A stretch of DNA of 13,457 bases, taken from positions 1 to 13,457 of the forward strand of contig ONVT01000013.1 in NCBI GenBank assembly GCA_900321365.1, given 5' to 3'. The notes beneath the pieces are model-generated. The model was not told where the DNA came from. It was given only the letters and a program-made list of their open reading frames with translations, and made no database searches. Source of the DNA: an uncultured Eubacteriales bacterium. Its GTDB lineage: Bacteria; Bacillota_A; Clostridia; Lachnospirales; Lachnospiraceae. Below, piece by piece: positions 1 to 7,084 of the stretch (its first letter is position 1; each line of letters starts with the position of its first letter). The position numbers and the translations under genes were made by a program.

Positions 1-908
1 AGCTCCGGAACCGAGATTCCGGGCGTGTCGTCGATGACCAGGTCCGACTTTCCGATGACGTCGGCTCCCATCACAAGGTTTTCCCACTCGGAATCCTTCA
101 GCCGGCCGTTGCGCAGACTGCCTGCGTTAATATTGGATTCCTGTGCAAGAAGGCGGTTCACCAGCTGCTCCTTCGACATCTCAAGGGAGAAGATCGCGAC
201 CCGCTTTTTTTCGCGGAATGCCATGTAGGCGCCGATGTTCAGCACAAACGCAGTCTTGCCCATGGAGGGCCTGGCCGCGATCAGGATCAGGTCCGACGGC
301 TGGAATCCGCTGGTCTTGAAATCCAGGTCATGGAATCCGGTGGCCAGCCCGGTGATGGAGCTGTTCTGGCTGCTGGCGGCGGAGATCCGGTCCAGCGCGT
401 CCATGACGATGTCCGCGATGGGCGTCAGCTCCCGCCCCTGACGCTTTGTCAGCAGCTGGAAGACCTGCTTCTCCATCTTGTCGCTCAGGTCGTCGGCCTT
501 CTCCCTGTCCGCGTAGCACTCGGCGGTCAGGGTTTCCATGGTCCGGATCATCCTGCGCAGCTGTGCCTTCTCCGCCACGATCTTCGCGTAGTGCTTCGCG
601 TTCGTGGAGACCGGCACCGAGGCGACCAGCTCGGCCAGCGTCTGCGCGCTCGCCAGATCCTCCGGCGCGTCCATCTCCCGGAGCCTGTCCTGCAGCGTCA
701 CCGGATCCACCGCGCGGCCGGAGGTATCCAGGTCGACAATCGCCTTAAACAGAAGCGCGTACGGCTTCAGAAAAAAATCCTCTTCCGTCAGAATGGCGGA
801 AGAGGCTGCGATCGCCTCCGGATCGATCATCATCGATCCGATAACGGACTGCTCAGCCTCCTGACTGTGCGGCGGGATACGCCGAATCTCATTCATGTTT
901 TCATCCAT
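1..908 (-). CDS. dnaB: Replicative DNA helicase DnaB (5' part, cut by window edge)
   Basis: Hexameric replicative helicase that unwinds DNA at the fork and works with primase. I translated it directly: 302 complete codons from ATG at 906-908, out of roughly 440-450 expected, so the C-terminal third is outside the window. The N-terminal primase-interacting domain starts MDENMNEIRRIPPHSQEAEQ, typical of DnaB. The RecA-like domain begins near residue 180, with Walker A ARPSMGKT at about 212-219 and the FSLEMS motif at about 240-245. The Walker B and later motifs lie beyond base 1. No intein interrupts the Walker A region, a common DnaB intein site. The start is supported by GGAGAG seven bases upstream (916-921). 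It follows rplI by 134 bases in the conserved gdpP-rplI-dnaB order. Identity is very sure; the gene is partial only because of the window edge. Confidence 0.96.
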   Translation of the reverse strand, partial: MDENMNEIRRIPPHSQEAEQSVIGSMMIDPEAIAASSAILTEEDFFLKPYALLFKAIVDLDTSGRAVDPVTLQDRLREMDAPEDLASAQTLAELVASVPVSTNAKHYAKIVAEKAQLRRMIRTMETLTAECYADREKADDLSDKMEKQVFQLLTKRQGRELTPIADIVMDALDRISAASSQNSSITGLATGFHDLDFKTSGFQPSDLILIAARPSMGKTAFVLNIGAYMAFREKKRVAIFSLEMSKEQLVNRLLAQESNINAGSLRNGRLKDSEWENLVMGADVIGKSDLVIDDTPGISVPE

Positions 909-1042
909 GCGCTGACTCTCCGCGGGTTATGTAGTGTTTCTGGACTGGTGCAATTGGTGGAAAAGGCAAAGATCTGCCGCTGCCTCCACGTCATTTCATC
1001 GCGGCATCGACGCATAGAACCGCCAGGCCTGTCCTTCCGGGA

Positions 1043-1489
1043 TTACAGTTTCTCCACGTTCACCTTCAGCTCCGCCTTCACCTTCGGGTGCAGCTTCACG
1101 ACCGCGGTCATGGTCCCGATAGTCTTGATCGGATTCTCCACGACGATCTTCCTTCGGTCAAGTTCGATACCAAGCTGCTCCTTCGCCGCCTCCGCGATCT
1201 CCTTGCCGGAGACCGAGCCGAACAGCCTGTCGCCCTCCCCGGTCTTCGCCCTGACGACCACACTGCTTACGTCAAGCTTCTCCTTCAGCTCCTTCGCCCG
1301 CTCCAGGTTTTCCTCAGCAACCTTCTCGTCGTTTGCCCGCTTCAGCTTCAGGTCATTGATGGCCTTCCCTGTCGCCTCAACCGCGAGGTTCTTCCGGATC
1401 AGCACATTCCTCGCGTAGGAATCAGCCGCCTCGACCAGCTCCCCCTTCTTTCCGACTTTATTGACATCCTGCAGCAGTATTACCTTCAT
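1043..1489 (-). CDS. rplI: 50S ribosomal protein L9
   Basis: Ribosomal protein L9, which binds 23S rRNA at the base of the L1 stalk and helps hold the reading frame. At 148 residues it has the normal family length. The N-terminal domain begins [20 protein letters not shown], the classic L9 start, with the signature continuing as [14 protein letters not shown] (about 23-36). A long charged connecting helix (about 41-75) leads to a C-terminal domain containing [13 protein letters not shown] (about 86-98). The ATG overlaps the stop of gdpP as ATGA (1486-1489), which implies translational coupling; a GGAGAG sequence lies just upstream inside the gdpP end. The gene ends TAA. Sequence and neighbourhood both agree, so the call is secure. 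Confidence 0.98.
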   Translation of the reverse strand: MKVILLQDVNKVGKKGELVEAADSYARNVLIRKNLAVEATGKAINDLKLKRANDEKVAEENLERAKELKEKLDVSSVVVRAKTGEGDRLFGSVSGKEIAEAAKEQLGIELDRRKIVVENPIKTIGTMTAVVKLHPKVKAELKVNVEKL

Positions 1490-3624
1490 ATCTCTCCAGC
1501 CTCCGTCATTGCTCTCAGTATTTCCTTGATGCGGACCACCGCCATCTCACATGTCACATCCTGCAGCTGCGCGCCGGCGCTGCTCATATGGCCGCCGCCC
1601 CCGAGCCGCTCCATGATGACCTGGACATTCACCTCATCGATCGCCCTCGCGGAGATGAACACCTTCCCGTTGTACTGGGTCACGACAAATGACGCGGTGA
1701 TCCCGACGATGTTCAAAAGCTCATCCGCGGCCTGCGCGCCCACGACATTCGGACTGTCCAGCCCCTCGCTCGGAAGGATCGAAATCGCGTACCGCCCCAT
1801 GAAGTTCTCCGCGTGCCGCACAGCCTCGGCCCTCGCCTTATAGCTGTCCATGTCGTCGCGCAGCGCCTTCCTGACACGGATGACGTCCGCGCCCATGCGC
1901 TTCAGGTAGGCTGCCGCCTCAAATGTCCTCGCCCCGGTCTTGGAATTGAAATTGTTCGTGTCAATGAGGATACCCGCGTACAGGCAGTCCGCCTCGAGAC
2001 TCTTCAGGCGCACATTCTCCTCAAAATACTGCAGGATCTCCGCGACCATCTCGCAGGCGGACGACGCGCCGGGCTCAATATAGGACAGCGCGGCATTCGG
2101 GATCTGCTCCGTCGACTGGCGGTGGTGATCCAGCACCACAATGGTTTTCGTCCTCGTAAGCAGCGCTTCGCATTCCACCATCGTGCTGCGCGCGGTGTCC
2201 ACGACGACCAGCGCCGCGCTTTCATCGCACAGCTCGGCAGCCCTCTCGTGGCTGATGAAGATCTCCTCCTCATACTCACGGCTCTCCCGCAGCATGTCAA
2301 GCCAGTTCCTGATCGACGGGGAATCGTCCCCGATCACGATCCAAGACTGCTTTCCCAGGGTCTTCGCCGCGCGGTAGATGCCGACCGCCGCTCCCAGTGA
2401 GTCCAGATCAGTGATCTTGTGACCCATCGCCAGGACGCGTTCCTTCGACTCCATGATCTCACGCATCGCCTGCGCCTTGACCCTGGCCTTGACTCTCGTG
2501 TGGCGCTCGCCGCTGTGGGACTTGCCGCCGTAGAACTTCATCTGGCCGTCCCGGTTCAGGACCGCCTGGTCTCCGCCCCGCCCGAGCGCCATCTCGATCG
2601 CGGAGCGGGCGTACTCATAATTCTGGTTGTAGTCGCTGCCGCCGATCCCGACACCGATACTGATCGTCATGACAGTTTCATTGCCGATATTGACGGTTTT
2701 TACTTCCTCAAGCAGGGAAAAATGATCTTCCTCCACGCCTGCCAGGCTTTTCTGGTTCATGATCAGGAGATACTTGTCCTTCTCCAGCTTTTTGCTCAGC
2801 GCCTGGTGCGCAAGGCTGTATTTGTTGATCTCCCGGTCGATCAGGACATTCATCAGGGACGAGTGAACCTCGTCCACGTTGTCCATGGCCTCTTCGTAAT
2901 TATCGAGGTACAGCAGCGCGACCACGGGCTTCCTCTCCCGGTTCTCCCTGCGGAGCCTGCTCAGCTCCGTCTCATCGATAAAGTAAATGACATAGTGCCA
3001 GGTGGCCTGTTCTTCCTTCTGCGTTCCGTCCTCATGCATTCCCTGCACTTTCCATTCTTCGTCCGGCCCGGCGCTATCCTGGTTCCACGAAGCTTCCTCC
3101 GTGTCAGTGGTCAGCAGAGAGCCGTCCAGCACATGATCCAGTCTCAGCTTCTGGATGTGCGCGCGGAAGATCTGTCCCTGATACTCCAGCGTGATGTCCT
3201 TCGTGTCGGAGTTCACGGGAAAGACAGGCTTGGTCAGATAGGGGAAAATCGTGTCGATCGTCCGGTGGAACCGCTCATTTTCCCCGGTAAGGCTCTGAAG
3301 CATGCGGTTCATCCACAGCACACAGCCCTCCCGGTCTACGAAGACTGCGGGAATATCGAGCTCTCTCAGGACAGTGGCCTGGACATCGGTATACTGGTTC
3401 GCGAAACCGATCATCGACTGCAGGATCCTGGGACGGTAATAGAGATTAATCAGGAGGACAACAAGAAAATACCCGCATGCGAAGGCCAGACAGATCAGTC
3501 CTGAGCGGCGGTCAACGAGGAACACCGCCCCTGACAGGACGAAAAGTGTCAGAGCCAGATAGACATTCCAGCTCCACAGGATCTTCAGATATCCGCTGAT
3601 CTTCACTCCGGTTCCGGATTTCAT
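1486..3624 (-). CDS. gdpP: Membrane c-di-AMP phosphodiesterase GdpP (PAS-GGDEF-DHH/DHHA1)
   Basis: Membrane-bound phosphodiesterase that cleaves c-di-AMP to pApA, controlling osmotic balance and wall stress. Two membrane helices lie at about 20-37 and 42-62, then a PAS-like domain (about 80-215), a degenerate GGDEF domain (about 232-365, lacking a GG[D/E]EF active site as usual for GdpP) and the catalytic DHH/DHHA1 domains. Metal-binding residues are intact: H402, D406 and D408 (HKITDLD), D476 (VVVDTA), D499-H500-H501 (DHH) and D555 (ILIDTNNF); DHHA1 carries GGGGH at 675-679. The protein has 712 residues, about 50 more than the roughly 660 of B. subtilis GdpP. Most of the excess is a hydrophilic acidic insertion at about 171-207. 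The start is preceded by a weak GGGGA site six bases upstream. It overlaps rplI by four bases. Enzyme identity is secure; the role of the insertion is unknown. Confidence 0.96.
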   Translation of the reverse strand: MKSGTGVKISGYLKILWSWNVYLALTLFVLSGAVFLVDRRSGLICLAFACGYFLVVLLINLYYRPRILQSMIGFANQYTDVQATVLRELDIPAVFVDREGCVLWMNRMLQSLTGENERFHRTIDTIFPYLTKPVFPVNSDTKDITLEYQGQIFRAHIQKLRLDHVLDGSLLTTDTEEASWNQDSAGPDEEWKVQGMHEDGTQKEEQATWHYVIYFIDETELSRLRRENRERKPVVALLYLDNYEEAMDNVDEVHSSLMNVLIDREINKYSLAHQALSKKLEKDKYLLIMNQKSLAGVEEDHFSLLEEVKTVNIGNETVMTISIGVGIGGSDYNQNYEYARSAIEMALGRGGDQAVLNRDGQMKFYGGKSHSGERHTRVKARVKAQAMREIMESKERVLAMGHKITDLDSLGAAVGIYRAAKTLGKQSWIVIGDDSPSIRNWLDMLRESREYEEEIFISHERAAELCDESAALVVVDTARSTMVECEALLTRTKTIVVLDHHRQSTEQIPNAALSYIEPGASSACEMVAEILQYFEENVRLKSLEADCLYAGILIDTNNFNSKTGARTFEAAAYLKRMGADVIRVRKALRDDMDSYKARAEAVRHAENFMGRYAISILPSEGLDSPNVVGAQAADELLNIVGITASFVVTQYNGKVFISARAIDEVNVQVIMERLGGGGHMSSAGAQLQDVTCEMAVVRIKEILRAMTEAGEI

Positions 3625-3653
3625 GCGCTTTCCCCGGTCAGGTGCTGAGACTC

Positions 3654-3684
3654 TGTCACGAAATTACCTGGTAATCCCGTGACA
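3654..3684 (-). other. 31-nt dyad / RNA hairpin between glgB and gdpP
   Basis: Arms TGTCACG (3654-3660) and CGTGACA (3678-3684) enclose a second inverted pair, ATTACC (3663-3668) and GGTAAT (3670-3675), around one central base. On the plus strand two A-C positions are mismatched, but in the minus-strand RNA they become G-U wobbles, giving about 14 continuous pairs with a CAG loop. It therefore looks like a hairpin selected in the glgB transcript. No U-run follows it, so a standard intrinsic terminator is not supported; mRNA end protection, processing or a protein-binding dyad are alternatives. It begins 12 bases after the glgB stop. Confidence 0.6.
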
Positions 3685-3695
3685 GCTCCTGACTA

Positions 3696-5843
3696 TTACG
3701 AATACTTAAATACTGCCACTCCGTAGGGCGGAAGCGGGAACGAGAAGGAATACGGCTTGCCGTCACACTCGCTCTCCACCGCCTTGTACTTCAGTTCATG
3801 CTCCGTGCCGTGTCCGCCGAAGCGTTCCTCATCCCCGTCAAGAACGAGCGTGTACGTGCACTTCTTCGTGCAGCCGACCCTGTAGTCGGGACGTGCCATC
3901 GGAGTGAAGTTGATCACAAAGAGCAGGTTGCTCTTTCCGTCGCTGCTGTGGCGCAGGAAGCTGTAGATGCTGCGGTCGGCGTCGTCCGCGTTAATCCACT
4001 CGAAGCCCTCCGGCGAGCAGTCCGCGGTATAGAGCGCAGGCGTGTTCCTGTACAGTTTCAGAAGCTCTGCCACGAAATCCTGGATCTGCCTGTGCTTCAG
4101 TTCATCGAGCAGGTACCAGTCGAGCTCGCGGTCCTCCGACCACTCCCGCTCCTGCGCGAACTCCTGACCCATAAACAGAAGCTTTTTCCCCGGATGCCCG
4201 AACATGAACGTATATCCCGCTTTGAGATTCGCGAACTTGTCATCATACAGGCCCGGCATCTTGTTGATCATGGAGCACTTCAGATGGACGACCTCGTCGT
4301 GGGAGAGCACCAGGCAGTACTTCTCCGAGTAGGCGTAGGTCATGGCGAAAGTCATGCGGTTGTGGTTGAACTTGCGGAAATAGGGATCCAGCTTCATGTA
4401 CTCAATGAAGTCATGCATCCAGCCCATGTTCCACTTCATCGTGAAGCCAAGGCCGTCATTCTCCGGCACATCCGTCACCTTCGGCCAGGCGGTCGACTCC
4501 TCCGCGATCATCATGATCCCCGGATTCTTGCCGAGCACCACCGAGTTCAGGTGCTTGAAGAACTCAATCGCTTCCAGGTTCTTGTTTCCGCCGTACTTGT
4601 TCGGGATCCACTCTCCGTCGCGGCGCCCGTAATCCAGATAGAGAATCGACGCGACCGCGTCCACGCGCAGGCCATCCACATGGAACTGCTCGATCCAGTA
4701 GAGCGCATTACCAATCAGGAAGTTCTTGACCTCGCTCTTTCCGAAATCGAAAACCTTCGTGCCCCAGTCGGGGTGCTCACCCTTGCGCGAATCCGCGTAC
4801 TCATAGCACGCCTGTCCGTCGAAGTCGGCCAGTCCGTGGGCGTCTTTGGGAAAATGCGCCGGCACCCAGTCCAGGATGACACCGATCCCGTTCCGGTGCA
4901 GGTAATTAACCATGTAAGCGAAGTCCTCCGGAGTACCGTAGCGGCTGGTCGGGGCAAAGTATCCCGTCACCTGGTAACCCCAGGATCCGTCGAAAGGAAA
5001 CTCCGCGATTCCCATAAGCTCGATGTGGGTATAGCCCATCTTCTTCAGATAGTCCGTGACGGAATGGGCAAAATAACGGTAATCGTAGAAGCCGTCCTCT
5101 TCCTCCCCGTGCGGGTGGCGCATCCAGCTTCCGATGTGGCATTCATAGATCGAGATGGGGCTGGTGTCCTGTTTGAAGGAAGCGCGCTTCTTCATCCACA
5201 CACTGTCGGTCCAGCGGATCGAACCGATGTCCGCGATCACGGAAGCGGTGCCCGGCCTCTTCTCGGCCTGGTTCGCGTAGGGATCGGCCTTGTAGAGTTT
5301 CCTTCCGTCCTGCGTGTAGATCAGGTACTTGTACATCTGGCCGAGCTGCGCGTCTGTAATAAAGCACTCCCAGATCCCGGAGGGCTCGAGCCGTTCCATC
5401 GCGATGTTGTCCTCATTCCAGCCGTTAAACTCGCCGATCAGGTGGACTGCCGCCGCGTGGGGCGCCCATACCGCAAAGTGGATTCCCTTCACACCGTCCT
5501 TCTGGGAAGGGTGTGCGCCAAGCTTGCGGAAGATATCGTAATGCACGCCCTTGTCATAGAGGTACTGGTCAAGGTCATGGATGAACTCATATCCCTCACC
5601 CGGGGCCGCCGTCTTTTCGGCGATCTCCTCCTTTGCGGCCTTCGCTGCAGTCTTCACAGCAGTCTTTGCTGTCGCTTTCACCGCAGACTTTGCTGTCGCC
5701 TTCGCCGCAGACTTTGCCGCAGTCTTCGCTTCAGCCTTTGCCGCAGTCTTTACCGCCTTCGCCGCAGCCGCAGTTTTTGCTGCCGTCTTCACCCTTTTCT
5801 CCATCTGACTCTCAGGTGCTTTCCCGTCTGACGCTTTCCTCAT
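3696..5843 (-). CDS. glgB: 1,4-alpha-glucan (glycogen) branching enzyme with Lys/Ala-rich N-terminal tail
   Basis: GH13 transglycosylase that cuts alpha-1,4 glucan chains and re-attaches them by alpha-1,6 bonds to make glycogen branches. I place the start at ATG 5841-5843, giving 715 residues: it has GGAGG six bases upstream and lies about 55 bases below a good promoter. The open frame runs up to 5993, but that region contains the promoter. Residues 17-71 are a Lys/Ala/Thr low-complexity tail. A CBM48-type domain follows (about 105-205, FAVWAPHAAAVHLIGEFNGW), then the GH13 barrel: DWVPAHFP 325-332, catalytic nucleophile D395 in GLRVDAVAS, acid/base E448 in AEEST, D516 in LSHDEV. A C-terminal beta domain ends PPYGVAVFKYS. 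All catalytic residues are present. No other glycogen gene is in the window, and the gene is a single transcription unit by promoter placement. Confidence 0.95.
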   Translation of the reverse strand: MRKASDGKAPESQMEKRVKTAAKTAAAAKAVKTAAKAEAKTAAKSAAKATAKSAVKATAKTAVKTAAKAAKEEIAEKTAAPGEGYEFIHDLDQYLYDKGVHYDIFRKLGAHPSQKDGVKGIHFAVWAPHAAAVHLIGEFNGWNEDNIAMERLEPSGIWECFITDAQLGQMYKYLIYTQDGRKLYKADPYANQAEKRPGTASVIADIGSIRWTDSVWMKKRASFKQDTSPISIYECHIGSWMRHPHGEEEDGFYDYRYFAHSVTDYLKKMGYTHIELMGIAEFPFDGSWGYQVTGYFAPTSRYGTPEDFAYMVNYLHRNGIGVILDWVPAHFPKDAHGLADFDGQACYEYADSRKGEHPDWGTKVFDFGKSEVKNFLIGNALYWIEQFHVDGLRVDAVASILYLDYGRRDGEWIPNKYGGNKNLEAIEFFKHLNSVVLGKNPGIMMIAEESTAWPKVTDVPENDGLGFTMKWNMGWMHDFIEYMKLDPYFRKFNHNRMTFAMTYAYSEKYCLVLSHDEVVHLKCSMINKMPGLYDDKFANLKAGYTFMFGHPGKKLLFMGQEFAQEREWSEDRELDWYLLDELKHRQIQDFVAELLKLYRNTPALYTADCSPEGFEWINADDADRSIYSFLRHSSDGKSNLLFVINFTPMARPDYRVGCTKKCTYTLVLDGDEERFGGHGTEHELKYKAVESECDGKPYSFSFPLPPYGVAVFKYS
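5631..5795 (-). repeat. 12-bp-periodic coding repeat encoding KxxA tetrads in GlgB
   Basis: This stretch encodes residues about 17-71 of GlgB. From residue 32 to 68 lysine recurs exactly every fourth position (32, 36, 40 and so on, ten lysines), with Ala, Thr or Ser between, as in KTAAK, KSAAK, KATAK and KTAVK. The DNA is correspondingly a degenerate 12-base tandem repeat, with plus-strand units resembling GCAGTCTTTGCT and GCAGACTTTGCC. The composition resembles histone H1-like tails. Such repeats can change length by slippage. Confidence 0.85.
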
Positions 5844-5849
5844 GACAAT

Positions 5850-5854
5850 CCTCC
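5850..5854 (-). promoter_or_regulatory. Shine-Dalgarno site that fixes the glgB start
   Basis: The minus strand reads GGAGG followed by six bases and ATG at 5843. It favours this start over the in-frame upstream codons at 5993 and 5906, which lie at or above the promoter. Confidence 0.85.
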
Positions 5855-5904
5855 GCTCATATCGACCACATTCGCTTCCCGCCAAGTTGCTTCCATGTCT
5901 CTTC

Positions 5905-5933
5905 ATTATACCGTTATTCAGTCTTTTAGACAA
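5905..5933 (-). promoter_or_regulatory. Sigma-A type promoter for glgB
   Basis: The minus strand has a -35 TTGTCT (5928-5933), a 17-base spacer, and a perfect -10 TATAAT (5905-5910). A transcription start near 5898 would give a 5' leader of about 55 bases to the glgB ATG. The leader is too short for a typical riboswitch. Confidence 0.85.
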
Positions 5934-5956
5934 GAGTGCGTAAGCAGTGTTGCGAC

Positions 5957-5978
5957 CCTCCGCCCGGGACGCGGGAGG
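5957..5978 (-). other. GC-rich small hairpin upstream of glgB promoter
   Basis: Arms CCTCC (5957-5961) and GGAGG (5974-5978) can pair, extended by two more G-C pairs across a one-base bulge. It lies 24 bases upstream of the -35 element. No U-run follows. Function unclear. Confidence 0.35.
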
Positions 5979-5986
5979 CCTTGAGT

Positions 5987-6015
5987 GTAACAAGTCACAT
6001 CCCGTGATTTGTAAC
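5987..6015. other. Imperfect 12-nt inverted repeat upstream of glgB (possible operator)
   Basis: Arms GTAACAAGTCAC (5987-5998) and GTGATTTGTAAC (6004-6015) are inverted copies with two mismatches around a five-base centre. It sits about 54 bases upstream of the glgB -35, a plausible place for an activator or repressor site. It could also be a secondary hairpin behind the transporter terminator. Its right arm shares the nine-mer ATCCCGTGA with the dyad on the other side of glgB (3674-3682). Confidence 0.45.
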
Positions 6016-6032
6016 CCCTGAACTTTAACATA

Positions 6033-6054
6033 CCCCAGGACATATGTCCTGGGG
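6033..6054 (-). terminator. Perfect palindrome, probable terminator of the ABC importer operon
   Basis: A perfect 22-base palindrome with arms CCCCAGGAC and GTCCTGGGG around an ATAT centre lies 31 bases after the last permease stop. In the minus-strand RNA a nine-pair GC-rich stem with a four-base loop forms. The following tract UAUGUUAAAGUU is only partly U-rich, so termination may be incomplete. Confidence 0.65.
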
Positions 6055-6085
6055 CTTAAGGATCGTTTGTTTACAGTTTTTCCTG

Positions 6086-7081
6086 TCAGCGCTCTTCTCG
6101 GAAGTATGGCAGGCCGAGGGCTGCCGGAGGCTGGTTCTCACGCTTCTTCTTCAGGCTGATGATGATCAGCACGAGGATCGTGACCACGAACGGGGCCATC
6201 TTGTAGATCTCCTTGATAGCCATATTCGTCCCGGTCGGGATGTACAGATAAAGGATGTACAGGGCGCCGAACAGGAGCGAGGCCAGGATGCTGACGTTCG
6301 GCCTCCAGATTGTGAAGATAACCAGCGCGATCGCGAGCCATCCTCTGTCGCCGAACGCGTCGTTCGACCAGACACCGGAAGCGTAGTCCATGACATAGTA
6401 CAGTCCGCCGAGCCCGGCGATCATGGATCCGATGCAGGTCGCCCAGTACTTATAGGAGCCGACACTGATACCGGCCGCGTCCGCGGTGGCCGGGTTCTCA
6501 CCGACCGCCCTCAGCTGCAGGCCTCTCCTCGTATGATTCAGGAACCAGGAGGCAAGCAGGGCGATGACGACCGCGACGTAAACAAGGAAACCGTAGTTCA
6601 GAATCAGCTTGCCGAACACGCCGGTCTTCTCCGCGAACGGAAGCTTCGCCGCGTAGAACTTGTGCGTGATTGACAGCGCGATAGACGGAACGTCGGAGCC
6701 TGTCAGCTTGATCAGCGAGCCGCCGAAGAAGTTGCCGAAGCCCACGCCGAAGGTCGTCAGGGCAAGGCCGGTGACGTTCTGGTTCGCGCGCAGCGTAACC
6801 GTCAGGAAACAGTACAGAAGCCCCATCAGGAAGGATCCCAGCAGGCAGCAGACCAACGGGATGGTAATCGCGAGAAACGCGTTGGCATTCTCCACCGAGC
6901 CGACCTTCTGTTCATAGAAAAATGCGCCGATGACGCCGGAAATCGCGCCCACATACATGACGCCCGGAATACCGAGATTCAGGTTTCCGCTCTTCTCAGT
7001 GATCGTCTCACCGGTGGAACCAAGAAGAAGCGGAGTTGCCTGTGCAACAGCACGGGGGATAAACGATACAATATCAAACAT
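6086..7081 (-). CDS. ABC transporter permease, nucleoside (BMP-type) importer, second permease
   Basis: Membrane permease of the branched-chain/ribose-like permease family, paired with the gene upstream to form the importer channel; homologous in role to NupQ/NupC of nucleoside importers. It has 331 residues and about eight hydrophobic segments, e.g. around 44-58, 72-98, 104-122, 165-185 and 300-315. Family marks are EKSGNLNLGIPGVM (about 29-42), where related permeases carry NIGLEG, TGLALTTFGVGFGNFFGG (about 104-121), and the cytoplasmic coupling motif RAVGENPATADAAGIS (about 200-215). The start ATG follows the upstream permease stop by three bases; AAGGAGG lies 11 bases upstream, inside that gene. 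It is last in the operon and is followed by a palindromic hairpin. The exact substrate is inferred from operon context and not shown by the sequence. Confidence 0.92.
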   Translation of the reverse strand: MFDIVSFIPRAVAQATPLLLGSTGETITEKSGNLNLGIPGVMYVGAISGVIGAFFYEQKVGSVENANAFLAITIPLVCCLLGSFLMGLLYCFLTVTLRANQNVTGLALTTFGVGFGNFFGGSLIKLTGSDVPSIALSITHKFYAAKLPFAEKTGVFGKLILNYGFLVYVAVVIALLASWFLNHTRRGLQLRAVGENPATADAAGISVGSYKYWATCIGSMIAGLGGLYYVMDYASGVWSNDAFGDRGWLAIALVIFTIWRPNVSILASLLFGALYILYLYIPTGTNMAIKEIYKMAPFVVTILVLIIISLKKKRENQPPAALGLPYFREER

Positions 7082-7084
7082 AGC

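Noticed and set aside
909..1042. Separate promoter (TTGCAC then CATAAC) for dnaB in the rplI-dnaB gap
   Set aside because: Both boxes are poor matches and spacing is 16; no terminator precedes. I see no reliable signal other than the Shine-Dalgarno site.
330..1418. 362-codon plus-strand frame across dnaB and rplI
   Set aside because: It runs across two certain minus-strand genes and shows no recognisable domain; antisense artefact.
2419..3504. 361-codon plus-strand frame over gdpP
   Set aside because: Antisense to conserved GdpP domains; residues look random and Leu/Val/Asp/His-rich from reverse-complement codon bias.
5631..5795. Repeat as a CRISPR or mobile-element feature
   Set aside because: The 12-base period is in frame with GlgB, has no spacers and encodes a regular KxxA peptide.
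3798..5831. 677-codon open frame on the plus strand, antisense to glgB
   Set aside because: It mirrors the glgB reading frame, has no family resemblance and no binding site, and its composition follows from G+C-rich codon use on the other strand.
5844..5993. Longer GlgB starting at 5993 (765 residues)
   Set aside because: The extra 50 codons cover the -35/-10 promoter and the Shine-Dalgarno site, have no domain resemblance, and the start at 5843 has ideal spacing.
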